A stretch of 64,000 bases of DNA from Henckelia pumila (taxonomy: Eukaryota; Streptophyta; Magnoliopsida; Lamiales; Gesneriaceae): the NCBI RefSeq assembly GCF_033568475.1, contig NC_133120.1, forward strand, positions 51,391,751-51,455,750. Reading direction: 5' to 3'. The notes below the pieces were generated by a model. That model searched no databases and had not been told where the DNA came from. It was given only the letters and a program-made list of their open reading frames with translations. Below are positions 21,428-32,416 of this stretch, in pieces. How positions within the stretch are numbered: the first letter of the stretch is position 1; every line of letters begins with the position of its first letter. The position numbers were made by a program, and so were the translations under genes.

Positions 21428-22330
21428 ATGGCAGACTACGATGAGTGCTATGACAGCGGAGGTGGATGCTTGGGCGATGGAGATGATCATAGGCACCGTC
21501 GAGGGCACCATGAGTAACGAAGACTATTTAGCATGCATAGATTTCTGCAGATGAGTCCTAAGACATTGGTGGGTATCGAGACTCTAGAGGTTGCTGAGTA
21601 TTGGATAGAGAGAATGGAGAACTGCTTCCAGGAGTACCATTGCACTGAGGAGCAAAAGATGGAAACACTTGGTTTTCTCTTGGAGGGTCAAGCCAGGAAG
21701 TGATGGAGATCTATTTCTACACCAATTGTGGCAGCTCGAGGAGTGGCTACTTGGGCCGAGTTCCGTTCACCTTTTGAGAAGTTGTATTTTCCTCCAACTC
21801 TTCAACAAGCGAAGGAGAGTGAGTTGTTGAGTTTGCGACAGATGACAATGAACATTACTGAGTACCAGTAGAAGTTCTTCGATCTTCTACCCTACTGCCC
21901 ACACCTTGCTGCCAGTTCAGAGGCGAAATATGATCTCTTCCTTCAGGGTCTCAACCCTGAGATTAATTAGCTCGTGGCTATTGGGAGTGACATGACCTAT
22001 GAGGGCTTGGTGATCCGTTGTTGGCAATAAGAGGACAGCATTCGAAGGAACATGCCTTTGCTTTCCAGATCGACTAGTTCTTTGGGTCTGCGAGCCTAGT
22101 CTTTCAAGAAACAGGGTGGCACTTCTTCTTCTTCTTCTTCAGGATCTGGTGGAGTGGATCATTTTGGTAGCTAGAATTTGAGTCGTTGCTAGCAGTGTAG
22201 GCGGAGACATCTTCCGGGACAGTGTGCTCCTATGACCAGTGCCTGTTTTATTTGTGGAGACATGGGTCAAATAAAGAAGGTTTGTCCTAACTTTATGGGA
22301 GCAGCGAGTGGTTCAGAGAGTGTTGGCGGT
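21428..22330 (+). pseudogene. gypsy-3 gag (degenerate)
   Basis: A start codon at 21428 (MADYDECYD) is followed by a frameshift. A recognisable Retrotrans_gag region runs from about 21540: EVAEYWIERMENCFQEY, LLEGQARK, WAEFRSPFEKLYFPP, ESELLSLRQMTMNITEY. The zinc knuckle CFICGDMGQIKKVCP lies at about 22245-22290, with the His lost. At least six in-frame stops, mostly in place of Trp or Gln codons, break it. The product would have been the capsid precursor. Confidence 0.8.
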
Positions 22331-24778
22331 TCTCAGGCTACGGTTCAGCAGCATTCACAGCAGCCGCGCCAGCAGCAGAAGCATTCTCAGACTTCTTCCA
22401 GAGGTCATTCCTCTTTGCGACCACGTTCCCAGGGACAAGTCTTTGCGTTGAACCAGAAACAGGCAAAGGCGGACAGTGATCGTATGATTGCAGGTACCTT
22501 TAGTTTATGTGGTTTTCCTGCATGTGTTCTAATCGATACTGGTTCATCTCATTCTTTCATATCAGCACGGTTTGCTAAGAGATTTAGATTGCATTATATT
22601 CCTTTAGACGTATTGCTAGTAGTTTCGACTCCGATGGGTCAGAAGGTTTTAGCCAAGCATATAGTGATGGGTTGCATTTTGGATTTTGAGGGACATCAGT
22701 TAAGTGCTAACCTGATGATCTTGGTCATGGATGAATTATATTATCATTGGGATAGACCTTCTGACTGCCTACAGGGCTGTAGTAGATTGCTACCAGAGGT
22801 TCGTCCAGTTCTGTTGTGAAGATGGAGAGGCGTGGTATTTCTATGGTGAGGGAGCGCGACCCCCGATGTCAGTAGTTTCTGCTCTGAAAGCCCGTCGTGC
22901 TTTAGAGTTTGGCGGGGAAGGTTACCTTATCTACGCCGTTGATTCATCTTTGGAGGGACCAGACATTCAGAAGATACCGGTGATCCGTGAGTTTTCAGAT
23001 GAAATTCTAGGTTTACCACCTGTGCGGGAGATCGAGTTTGGCATAGAGTTGTTGCCAAAGATAGCGCCGATTTCCAGAGCTCCTTACCGACTAGCTCCTT
23101 CTGAGATGAGGGAATTGCAGAAGCAGTTGCAGGATCTTCTGGATAAGGGCTATATTCAACCTAGTGTTTCACCATGGGGAGCCCAGTGCTATTCGTCAAG
23201 AAGAAGTATGGTTCGATGCGTCTGTGTATAGGCTATCGACAGCTTAATCAAGTGACAGTGAAGAATAAGTATCCTCTTCCGCGGATAGATGATCTGTTTG
23301 ATCAGCTGCAGGGTACTTCAGTCTATTCGAATATTGATATGTGGTCGGGATACCATCAGTTACGGTTTAGAGAGGAGGATATCTCTTAGACTGTATTTTG
23401 TACGCAATATGGGCACTACGAGTTTCTAGTGATGCCATTTGGATTGAAAAATGCTCCAGCTATTTTTATGGATTTGATGAACAGGGTCTTCGGTGATTTC
23501 TTGAATAAGTTTGTGGTTGTGTTCATCGATGATATCTTGGTGTATTCTCGCAGTATGGACGAGCATGCTTTTCATCTTCATACTGTATTGCAGGTGTTGA
23601 GGGAGAGACAATTGTATGCTAAGCTAAGCAAGTGTGATTTCTGGATTGACCAAGTTGTCTTCCTTGGTCTTGTGATTTCACAAGATGGTGTATCAGTTGA
23701 TCCTAGCAATACCAAGGCTATTCTGAACTGGTCACGTCCGATGACAACCTCGGAGATTTGTAGTTTCCTGGGATTAGCCGGATACTATCGTCAATTCGTG
23801 GAAAATCTCTCTCAGATAGCTAAGCCTTTGACGCAGTTGATGAAGAAAGATGTTTTTTTCGTTTGTTCTGCAGAGTGCGAAGAGAGCTTTCACGAGTTGC
23901 GTCGCCGTTTGACGACAGCTCCAGTGTTAGCTTTACCGTCTGGATCAGGTGGTTTTGTAGTATACACTGATGCTTCTCTGCAAAGATTAGGCTGCGTGTT
24001 GATGCAGAGAGGTCTTGTGATTTCATATTCCTCCAAGCAACTGAAGACTCATGAGGAGAATTATCCCGTACATGATTTAGAGCTTGCAGCCATTTTCTTT
24101 GCTCTCAAGATTTGGTGTCATTATTTGTATGGCGAGAGATTTGATATTTTCAACGATTATAAGATCTTGAAGTATCTGTTCACTCAGGCTGAGTTGAACA
24201 TGAGGCAGCGACGATGGATGGATTTGTTGAAACAATATGGTTGCGAGATCAAGTACCATCTAAGCTCTTCGAATCCAGTCGCTGATGCGCTTAGTCGCAA
24301 GGTGTATGTGAGTTTCCTTCATACCAGCTCAGTTTCGCGAGTGGTGGAGGAATGTTGTTCCTTGGGATTCACTTTTTGACACAATAAGTAATAGCAGAGA
24401 GTTCCTGTTTCTTCGGTGCTTTCCAAGCCAGCCTTGTATACTCGGATCAGTGAAGCACAGGTTGCCGATCCGAAGATTCAGAAGTTAGCCTGATTAGCTC
24501 AAGATGAGAATACTTCTGCTTTTCATTTCCAGGCAGATGGCCAGTTATGTCTTTTTTTCCGTGTGGTAGTTCCTGATGATGCCACACTGACAGAGGAGAT
24601 CTTGTCGCAGTCTCATCGCAGTAGATTCTCTATTCATCCAGGAAGCATGAAAATGTACAAGGATCTACGTATGAGATTTTGGTGGAAAGGAATAAAGCGC
24701 GGCATGTATCAATTTGTGTCTCGATTCCTTGTGTGTCAGCAATTCAAGGCAGAATTCTGAAGACCCGGTGGATTTCTC
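22331..24778 (+). pseudogene. gypsy-3 protease, RT, RNase H, integrase start
   Basis: Protease has the active-site motif LIDTGSSHSFIS at about 22530. RT includes YRLAPSEMRELQKQL, the LCIGYRQLN block (Asp of IDYR replaced by Gly), WSGYHQLRF, and the catalytic FIDD box at about 23525. RNase H has [17 protein letters not shown] near 23965, and the integrase zinc segment ends FVSRFLVCQQFKAEF at 24760. Frameshifts lie near 22735 and 23170; stops lie at about 23387, 24380 and 24490. The frame ends where copia-2 inserted. The gene made the enzymes for replication and integration and is now dead. Confidence 0.9.
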
Positions 24779-26991
24779 TGTTAGAGTAGGTGCCCGTCGA
24801 GCCAATGTGTTTGTCGATGGTCCTTGAGAGAACTCTTGTATGACAATATTTATTTTATTAATATTTGACATTAATTTATTTGGCACATATTTATCTTTAT
24901 ACTCATGCTAAGTGCATAGATAAAGCCCTTGATTATACAAATAGTAGAAAGAATATGAGATGGTCATGTGATGACTATCATGAAACTCATATTTGGAATA
25001 CTGTATATTCTAAATTGTTCCTAGTTGATTCAGCCGCCATAAAAAAGGATAAAGGCCGCTCGAGCTTGAGACTAGTATTTGCGATGTGAGTACCATGTTT
25101 CATTGGTAGGGGAAATGGAGATGTCCAAACATGCAAATAGGTGATCCTTGTAGAGTGCACTGAACAACACTCCCTAAAGGACTTTCCAAGTGGTTCTCAC
25201 TTATCGAGTGGAGAAGTCCTAGTTTATGGTTGTACACCATTATTCCTTATGACCCGGGACAACATGAAGACTCTATATGCTAGTGCTTCACTTTGACTTG
25301 TTTACCGACTCCACTGGGGTCATCAAGTGGCAATGTTGGGTGATGTGACGAAACATATAGGAGTCGATGCATTGTAGTTGGGGATTCACCACATACCTAC
25401 GAGTATGGATATCCTATGTGATCTCATGCATACGTAGCTTGAAATCTCTGATCAGAGTAGGTGGTAATTAAGAAATGGGCTTCTTGAATTACACCTTCGA
25501 TGCAACTACGACATGACACATAGTTATCGATTCGATGATAACTCTCGATAAACCAATGATTGTCGAATCGGTCGGGATATATGAGTTGAAGGGACCGTAC
25601 TGTACGTTAATCATAATTGATTGGTTCTTGCAGGAACTATCATTTGATACCTAGGGATTCATGTAAGCGATGCTGCTAGACGTTTCACATGACTGGTTTG
25701 GTACTATCAGACTTGAGTTTTCTGACGTTCTTATTATTAAGGGGTTGAATAATAAGAATGAAGCTATATAGGGTATGCTCACATAAGGGACTTGTTGATC
25801 TCGAATCACATGGAAATGTGAACCTACTGCTAGTTGTATCAATGAACCATTGAGGGTCACATAAGTACTAGCTTTCTAGATTCCGTTGAGAATAAAATTA
25901 GTTCAATGTGTTGAACAACTTATAAAGGAGTTTATAAGTAAAATAAATTAAAAGTTTGACTTCTAAATTGGAGAATAAATGGAAAAGAAACTTTTAATTT
26001 GTGAATGTGTTCCAAGATTAAAAGTTGACTTAAAATAATTAGTTTGTGAAAATTTTGATTTTCAAAACTATTATTTTGAACTTAATTAATTAATTCAAGT
26101 GTTGAATTAATTTTACACTAGTAGACTTTGTTAAGTTCAAATGATTAAATTAATTCAAGTGTTGGATTAATTAAATTCTATTGAATTTTGTAGAGCTTAA
26201 AATAAAATAGTGTTGTGTAATTATTTTACTAGTGGACTTGAATGAGTTCAAGTTGGATTTAATTAATTGATTAAACTAAAATGAGTTTAGGTTTAAAAAT
26301 TAATTAAAATTAAGTTCAAAAAGCCATGTGAATATTTATAATATATATATGTATATATATATATGGACGTGTACATATATATATATATATAATATATATA
26401 TGATATATATTATATATATATATATATATATGTACACGTCCATATATATATATATTATATATATATATATATATATATTATAAAAGAAATGTGAAATGTT
26501 AAGTTGAATGGCACAATTCCCATGCATGACTTGTGTGCCCTTTGACCATATCATGATATACACATTTCTTCTCCTCCATTTTTCACATGCCTTGGCCGAA
26601 CACTATCAATATTTTTCTCCAAGTTTTCTTTCAATTTTTGAGGAAGAAGAAAAGGAAACTCTCAATGCAAAATTCTCTAAATATTCTAGTGCATATTTAG
26701 AGCAGATCTAGATCGTCTAGTCGTGGACCTAATTCGAAGGCTTGAAGTGTTGAATCCATTTTGAGCAAGGTGTGCTCTTGGAAGCTTGTAGAAAGTGTCT
26801 ATCACTTCAAGAGCCTAGTTGTTTATCAACTTGGTTGGAGCTATAAATCAATCTTTGAGATTGATAGGTAGAACTTCTAAACACCCTATGGCTGTTTGAT
26901 TTTGAATGCTACACAAGTTCTCAGATCTCTTTTGTTAAAAATTTTAAAATTTCCGCTGCGTTTTCGGGCACGAGTTAACCGATCATCAACA
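24779..26991 (+). repeat. 5' LTR of copia-2
   Basis: It runs from TGTTAGAGTAGGTGCC to CGATCATCAACA, 2213 bp, with the primer site two bases on. Its first 800 bases match 45517-46334. It is distinct from the copia-1 LTR except for short shared motifs. It holds the AT-rich palindrome at 26337-26482. Confidence 0.9.
26337..26482. repeat. AT-rich inverted repeat with GGACGTGTACAT arms
   Basis: Alternating TA tracts contain TATGGACGTGTACATATA at about 26361-26380 and its reverse complement near 26430-26447, separated by more TA repeats. The whole could fold into a long hairpin. It lies in the LTR just upstream of the probable transcript start region. Confidence 0.8.
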
Positions 26992-26992
26992 T

Positions 26993-27005
26993 TGGTATCA
27001 GAGCC
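26993..27005 (+). other. Primer binding site of copia-2
   Basis: TGGTATCAGAGCC, complementary to initiator tRNA-Met, just after the LTR end. Confidence 0.92.
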
Positions 27006-28689
27006 TAGGTTATTCTTTTGTGTAGCATTTGTTGCATATTATATTGAGGTCAATTTCTAACCGCATGAGAAAATGAATATTTTAACTTTTAGGGCTGTTT
27101 TTATAAAAAAAAATATATTTTTGTTTCGAGCAGCCCAAGGGTATCTAGGGGCAGCCGTGGGCTGCCCCATACTTTCAAATAAAATTTTTTTTTTTCCGGA
27201 ATCCGGCGATGGAGTTTTGGTGACGACTATGACGACTTGAGTTTTTCAAAAGGTGTTTTGGAATATCATGTGTCATAGGCCCTAAATTTTTAAAAACATT
27301 ATAGTTGATTTTATGAAAAATTAAACTTTATAATATATGATTTTTCTCATAAAATAAATAATTAAAGTGGGACTTTGATTATTTATAGTAAATGGTGATT
27401 TACAATAAATTCGGTTATAAATTAATTAATTTGAAAGTAAACAAAGGTGTTTGTTTATTTTGTTAATTTAATTTATAATTGTGATGGTTAGTGATTGGAC
27501 CAAGAAATATAATATTTAATTAATTAATTATTGTGATAATTAATTGATGGTGTTTGATATGTGATATTATGCATGAAGGATGATCCAAAGCCCAAGACCA
27601 ATTTGGTAGTGTATGCTAGGATATTTTGTGTTGAATGGTTGTAATAATTATCAAATTATAAAGTGGGCTTGGTTTATGGCCCGTTCCCAGCCCCATGAGA
27701 TGTATCCCTATTTGCCATGGATATTTTAATGTAAAATATTTGATAGTGAAAGATCAAGATTGGTAGATGGTGGATCATGATGAATTATGAAGATCCAAGA
27801 CATGTAAATATTGGAAGCTTATGTAATTGTTGCATTTGCATCCCATGCATTCCCTAGGATTGGACCTAGGCCCGTGTTTGGCTCACACGGGCCAAAATAG
27901 TATTGGGCGATTGATCAACCTTGTTAATTTAATGTTTATAATATATGCATGATATATTATAAATAATGTGTATGTGCGTTATTATTTTATAATAACAAAG
28001 TTGAATGAATTCGGCAAACATACGAACAAACATGGCGAATTTTAAAATTAATGATGAGACCATTTCAAAATTTAAAAACCCTCATTTTGAATTAGACTCA
28101 AAATTTATATCAAGCCCGAAAATGGGAATTATAAATTTGTTTATAATTTCCATGTCTTCCATCGACAATGGATGCATGATGAACGCTACTCGTATTCAAT
28201 GCTCAGCTCATATTATTGGGGGGGCTTGGATGCCGGAAAGCTGTGACATCCATTGATATGGTAATGTGAACTACGTGGAACTCCCATGACTTCGGCTCAT
28301 ATTATTGGGGGAACTCATGGCGACCGTCCATTAAGGTTCGATATCGATGGGTAAGGCTTGACACGTAAAGATGAACGACGTCATATTATTGGGTCCTAAT
28401 CAAGCGTGAGACAAAAGTTTACGTAAGGGTTGCATGGAGATGCAATTGGAAACTTTCTTTTAGGAATTGTGATTGGCTGATATTATTCGGGATCATGATT
28501 GGCTAATTGGACCTTATGTACCTACTGAGGAAAGGAGTTTCCCGTTTTCACTAGAGGGTAGTGAAAATGTCAAAACAGTGGGAGTAAAAATTTATAAAGT
28601 TAAAGTCCATACTTTATATCTTATTAAATATTTTAAAATAGTTATTGACATTTATCTGTTATTATTTTTCAATACAAAGCTTTTTGATA
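27006..28689 (+). other. Untranslated leader of copia-2
   Basis: No credible ORF. It holds a perfect GC hairpin at 27148-27168 (GGGGCAGCC-GTG-GGCTGCCCC), four ATATTATT boxes at 28206, 28294, 28379 and 28476, and the conserved stem-loop at 28545-28567. The order and spacing match copia-1 although much of the surrounding sequence differs. Confidence 0.75.
28206..28492 (+). repeat. Four phased ATATTATT boxes in copia-2 leader
   Basis: Boxes begin at 28206, 28294, 28379 and 28476 (spacing 88, 85, 97). The third is CGTCATATTATTGGG and the fourth GGCTGATATTATTCGGG, the same variants at the same ranks as in copia-1. Confidence 0.8.
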
Positions 28690-28809
28690 ATGTCATCAAT
28701 TCGCAATCCGTTATCTACAATACTCGACAAACATTTACTGACCGGTCCAAATTACTTTGATTGGCTAAGAAATTTGAAAATCGTCTTGAACTCGGAGAGG
28801 ATTGCATAT
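28690..28809 (+). pseudogene. copia-2 gag, N-terminal piece
   Basis: Forty codons begin MSSIRNPLSTILDKHLLTG, the typical start of this Copia gag family. Codon 40 (Tyr) is at the end of the CATAT target site where gypsy-4 inserted; the frame resumes exactly at 37734. Confidence 0.9.
28805..28809. repeat. Target site duplication of gypsy-4, left copy
   Basis: CATAT, repeated at 37729-37733. Confidence 0.93.
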
Positions 28810-30775
28810 TGTAACGCCCCAAAAAATACCCAATTAAATAATTTATGAGAATTGGAATTAAATTTCTAAGTTTCATAAATTAAAGGACTGAAATTGAAGT
28901 TTGGAGATAATCATGGACTAGATTGCAAATTTGGAAAAGATCAGGGACTAAACTGTAAATATAGGTTGACCTATTGATTGCATCAATTATTAAGATTATA
29001 TTCATGTGATATGCATTCACCCATTTTCAGAAGAAGAACCGTAAGGGAGAGAGAAAGCCATAGCCAAGGCTTTTCGAGCTTTTCAAGCCCCGGTCCAAGG
29101 AAATCCATCCGGTAGAATTTTGATTTGAGCACGGTTTTGTGATCCTCGCAACAAGAGCTACATTTCTACGTAATTATGATTAAATTCTACCAAGTTATAA
29201 TTTTGAGATGTTGTTGGATTCGGGTTTTTATGGTATAAATATGTTCTTGAGATAATGGAGATGGTATATCTAAGACGGTTTGAGAAAATACCATCGTTTG
29301 AACATGTTTTTGATTTTTGAAGTATTTTCGGAATTTTTGGAAATTTTGGATGATGTATTTTGAAATTTAAGGATGATTTTGATGATGATATTATGATGGA
29401 ATTGTGATAATATTGATGTTGAGAATTTTGAAAATACTCGATTTTTAGACGTTATGCCGTCGGGTTGATTTTTGAAGAAATTGTTAAATGGTTATTTTAG
29501 CAAGGATGTCAAGGAATGATATTGAGAAATAATGTTGTCCATTTCAGATTTTGAATTGGAATTTAATGAATTGGAATCACAATAAATCGAGTTGTTTAGA
29601 ATTCGATCAAGATTGAGATTTATTATTGTTTGAAATGCGATTTTTGGATCGAACAAGAAATTGATATGAATTTCATATTGATGTAGCTTTCAAGACTTGA
29701 GCATTTCCGGACTTGGAATTGAGGTATGGATAGACAATGAAGAGCTTGGGATTGAATCCTCGAGAAGATTTTGAGATTCTCGAGCCCAATAAAATCACAC
29801 ACTTAATTTCTATATTATTTGAATTATATGAATTGATTGAATAGTATGAAATTATGAATTTGATTTTATTCGATGATTATCGATATATGATTCATGCAAA
29901 TGATTAGATATATGAGATGAGATGCTTAGATTGAGCAGATATTTTGATATATTGAATTGCATCATCTCATTCATATTGAGCCGGACTTTGTTCAGATTTG
30001 ATGTTAGACTTGCCTAGAATTCAGCGGACGTTTGGGTCTATATTTGAGTGGCATGAAATGTAGAACAACTTCCATGACCAGAATACTCTATATAGGAGTG
30101 CCGAAGTCCGGGGTTGAGAAACTCAACGCCTACCCCAATTGGGAGAGTAGGTGGTGACGTTGTGTTTTCTTTTCCTTTGGGATCCCTAAGACCGAGATTC
30201 AGACTGAATCAGAGAATTGATAACCCCAGATTCTTGAGCATGCATTTCACCCATGCATTATCCATGTAAGATTACTTATGGATTTATATTGATATCATTG
30301 AAATGTTTAAATGCTCATTTGTTTCTGTCATTCATACTGTGTTTTTAAACTCACTCGTTTTCCAGATGTTGCTTTGTCTTGTGTGTGTGCATTGCAACAG
30401 GAGGTTCGGGGTCAAGCTTTAGAGGACCTTTAAGATTTGAAATGAGAGTAGAAGTGGAGCTCGGGTCTAGCTGATGAATAATTTTAAATACATATTGAAA
30501 ACATGTTGAATATTTGATCTTTCAAACTTTTTGCATTTTATACTCGTTTGAATGATTTTCAGACATCTCTTTATTGTGTATTGTGATCTAGACTTTGAGA
30601 GGTCACCATTCCGAGTCTTTGGAGCAAGAAAAGAATAAAAAAATAGAGATTTTCGAAGCCTCAGCGTGCCCGCGCATTTGGTGCGCAATTTTGCGCAACG
30701 GAGGCGCGCCTGCGCGCCTTAAGGGCCCGCCCGCGCTGCCGCAGAGCACCGGCGACGCGCCCGCGCCTCCTACCA

Positions 30776-30832
<57 letters not shown>

Positions 30833-30926
30833 TTTCCACGACGCGTTTTTGCGTCGCCGAATGTAAGACATGCGTCGCCAAATGTCATATTGATTATTTT
30901 AAATATTTGCACCCGAGGTCTCCGCA
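28810..30926 (+). repeat. 5' LTR of gypsy-4
   Basis: It runs from TGTAACGCCCCAAAAA to AGGTCTCCGCA, 2117 bp, matching 35691-37728. Near the end are a GC-rich block with GCGCAATTTTGCGC and CCCGCGC boxes (30663-30770) and a TA tract of about 50 bases (30780-30829). Confidence 0.93.
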
Positions 30927-30931
30927 TTAGG

Positions 30932-30943
30932 TGGTATCAGAGC
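30932..30943 (+). other. Primer binding site of gypsy-4
   Basis: TGGTATCAGAGC lies 5 bases past the LTR end, complementary to initiator tRNA-Met. Confidence 0.88.
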
Positions 30944-31295
30944 GATAAAGATGCCTTGAGTTGACATTAGAAGATTGAGACCGAGGTAGATCGAGTCCTC
31001 TTGATTTAATTTTTGCATGAGATTGATTTCATTGCATTACTACATGAATTCCATGCGAGCATGCTTTACTGCTTTAAGATTATGTGACTACTTGATTCTT
31101 TGAATAAATTGTAAAGCATGTCATGATTGAACAGCGAATCAGAATGATTCCTTTTTTGAGAATTTCAAGAATGAATTAGAATGATTCTAGATAAGAAATT
31201 GAGCATGATTGAACTGAAAGAGCAGAGAATGAACGATATGGAATTGATCTTTTGATATATTAACTGTTTATGCATTGGTCTTGTATTATCAGAAA

Positions 31296-32416
31296 ATGGC
31301 TCCTCGTAGGACAAGAAACAATCCTAGAGAAGAGGAAGCACCTCAAACAGAGGAAGTGCCTCGAGCAGTAGAAATACCTCAAGCTTAGGAGGGCAAAAAA
31401 AATATTGAAAATGAGATTACTTGAATCATGATTATAAGATGAATATCTTGATTACTTATTGAATAATCATGATGGTTTTGATGTCTGCATGAGATTTTAA
31501 TGCAGGGTTCAGTATGAGACTAATAAAGGAGAGCCATATCAAGAGTTAATGATCTTGGCTATTGATGTCATGAGATTGAAATGACAACTATGAAATCTAT
31601 TCTCGAGTAGGATGATTTATAATCCCCTAAGATCTGATAGGCCGGGACTGAACGAGGTAAGATCTAATGTTTTGATGCATTTGAACTAAATGTTTCAGAT
31701 AACCTCGAGCAGAACAAAGATAAACCCTTGAGCCTGAGGATTTTGGAATAATACAGAATTAATACAGTAAGAATTCTTGAGATTAGAATTCTATTGTCTC
31801 TAACTTGTTAATTTCTAGAATGGGTTGTAGGCTTTGTGATAGTGTAACAAACACTTTGAGACCAAAGCTAGAATTACAGATATCCATCTTGGAAGATGAA
31901 TCGACTTAACAGTGATGATAAGATTGATATGTTGATACTAAGGGATCGAGCAAAAATGATTTGAGATCCGAATGTACCTAGTAAGATGATTAAGTTTATT
32001 ATGACTTTTAGGTTATGAGTATGAGAAATGAATAAATTATATCATGTTGCTTAGAGTTACAGTGTTGAGATTTTGATGATATATTGATTTATCGGGAATT
32101 GATCTAAGCATGCAATATAATTGAAATTTACTATTGCATTTTTAAATGTCAATACTCATACGCTAAGGATTGGGAAGAGCTGATTAATAGGATGTCTTGA
32201 GAATCCTATTAGAGCCCAATAAATTGTATCAAAGATTGATTATTAAGTTATTCGATACTAAGTTGCGGGAATAATGTTATGATCGAGTCTTACATAAATG
32301 ATATATATTGGGTTTTATTATTAAAATGACTGGATGAGATATTATGAACTAAATTGTTTAGATGATATGATTTGAGAAATGTTCGAGGAGAACCTCGATT
32401 CCTCTAGAACAAGAGG
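31296..32416 (+). pseudogene. gypsy-4 gag start and unrecognised segment
   Basis: The ATG at 31296 opens MAPRRTRNNPREEEAPQTEE, the usual Tekay gag start, but a stop comes after about 30 codons. From about 31390 to 32400 I recognise no capsid, zinc knuckle or DSG protease motif in any frame; the AT-rich sequence has many stops. Protein similarity resumes at about 32440. Gag seems to have been lost or replaced, so this copy would need gag from elsewhere. Confidence 0.6.

Larger units (their letters stand above)
20476..24778 (+). mobile_element. gypsy-3: truncated chromovirus-like Ty3/gypsy element
   Basis: It comprises an LTR end, a tRNA-Met type primer site, a degenerate gag, protease, RT, RNase H and the start of integrase. 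The left end is cut by the gypsy-1 LTR at 20475 and the right end by the copia-2 LTR at 24779, inside the integrase after the zinc region. It resembles gypsy-4 in protein order and motifs ([27 protein letters not shown]). The missing parts probably lie outside the window, to the left of gypsy-1 and beyond copia-2. Confidence 0.85.

Noticed and set aside
30595..30930. ORFs on both strands with long Tyr-Ile runs
   Set aside because: They translate a TA microsatellite plus GC-rich LTR sequence in several frames; not a protein.
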